From assembly GCA_947458415.1 (NCBI GenBank), contig CANGZG010000151.1:1-5562 (forward strand): 5,562 bases of DNA, written 5' to 3'. The DNA comes from Comamonadaceae bacterium. Its GTDB lineage: Bacteria; Pseudomonadota; Gammaproteobacteria; Burkholderiales; Burkholderiaceae_C. The notes beneath the pieces were generated by a model. The model saw only the letters and a program-made list of their open reading frames with translations. It made no database searches and had not been told where the DNA came from. This document shows, piece by piece, positions 5,153 through 5,562 of the stretch (within the stretch, counting starts at the first letter, position 1; each line of letters begins with the position of its first letter). The position numbers were made by a program, and so were the translations under genes.

Positions 5153-5562
5153 ATGTTCATCGATGTGTCTGATTTGCAAGTACGTTACCCGGGCCGTGGC
5201 CAAGCGGCGGTGGACCGTGTGAGTTTTGGTTTGCACCAAGGCCAAATGGGTGTGTTGATCGGGCCTTCAGGCTGCGGCAAGACCACCTTGCTCAGGGCCG
5301 TTGCCGGCTTAGAGCCGCTCAGTGGGGGTGCCATTTCGATGAATGGCCAACTCATCAGCAGCCAAGGCGTTCACCTTCCCGCAGAAAACCGTCGCATTGG
5401 CATGGTGTTTCAAGACTATGCTTTGTTCCCCCATTTGAACGTGGAAAAAAACATTGGCTTTGGCTTGTCGCACCTGAACGCGACAGAGCGCGACGCACGC
5501 GTGCAAGACATGTTGAACCTGGTTGGCTTGGGGTCGGCCGCGCGGCGTTTTCCACACGAGTT
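5153..5562 (+). CDS. fbpC: Ferric-iron ABC transporter ATP-binding protein, 5' part (FbpC type)
   Basis: The first 136 codons of an ABC ATPase run off the right edge. The Walker A motif GPSGCGKT is at 37-44 and the Q-loop VFQDYALFPHL at 85-95 with Q87. The sequence ends at PHE(L), one or two residues before the expected LSGGQ signature, so the Walker B, D-loop and H-loop are outside the window. The sequence MVFQDYALFPHLNVEKNIGFGL is typical of the FbpC/PotA/CysA importer group. Together with the divergent FbpB-type permease and the FutA/FbpA-type binding protein, it is most simply the ATPase that powers Fe(III) import. ATG 5153 is the only ordinary start: no ATG, GTG or TTG lies in frame between it and the TAA at 5102-5104. 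No Shine-Dalgarno precedes it, and a TACAAT -10 ends 7 nt upstream, so the mRNA may be leaderless. Confidence in the ABC ATPase call is very high, in iron specificity somewhat less. Confidence 0.93.
   Translation, partial: MFIDVSDLQVRYPGRGQAAVDRVSFGLHQGQMGVLIGPSGCGKTTLLRAVAGLEPLSGGAISMNGQLISSQGVHLPAENRRIGMVFQDYALFPHLNVEKNIGFGLSHLNATERDARVQDMLNLVGLGSAARRFPHE

Overview
The window looks like chromosomal DNA of a betaproteobacterium, most likely the order Burkholderiales and probably the family Comamonadaceae (Limnohabitans/Rhodoferax-like). The evidence is moderately high GC, a strong taste for TTG and CAA codons, a stand-alone BirA without a DNA-binding domain, a post-SET methyltransferase tail, and CTACAAT-type -10 elements. 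The genus is inferred from style and memory, not from a search.

Layout. Left block, plus strand: the 3' end of a SET-domain lysine methyltransferase gene (1-140), a mono-functional biotin-protein ligase birA (169-978), and a 61-residue membrane-anchored protein overlapping birA by an ATGA (975-1160). Middle and right block, minus strand: a two-module ferric-iron ABC permease (fbpB-like, 3458-5071), a FutA/FbpA-type periplasmic Fe(III)-binding protein (2313-3386), and a membrane-anchored di-heme cytochrome c peroxidase/MauG-family protein (1042-2307). Right edge, plus strand and divergent from the permease: the start of the ATPase gene (fbpC-like, 5153 to the end), cut just before its ABC signature motif.

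The four right-hand genes form an Fe(III) uptake locus: binding protein, fused permease and ATPase, with the di-heme protein placed 5 nt after the binding-protein gene. A perfect 10-1-10 palindrome that reads as a betaproteobacterial Fur box lies next to a good -10 in front of the binding-protein gene, so the binding protein and the di-heme protein should be iron-repressed together. The permease and ATPase genes diverge from an 81-bp gap holding a 12-bp perfect inverted repeat whose arms contain outward-facing TACAAT elements. The ATPase ATG lies 7 nt after its -10, which suggests a leaderless or nearly leaderless mRNA.

Points most worth a second look: the peroxidase-iron transporter pairing; the apparent lack of a Met ligand for the second heme (a Tyr sits there, as in MauG); a 119-nt tail-to-tail overlap between the di-heme gene and the small membrane-protein gene; and the symmetric divergent promoter. 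I saw no RNA genes, CRISPR arrays, insertion sequences or clear intrinsic terminators. The only gene-free gaps are short (141-168, 2308-2312, 3387-3457, 5072-5152).
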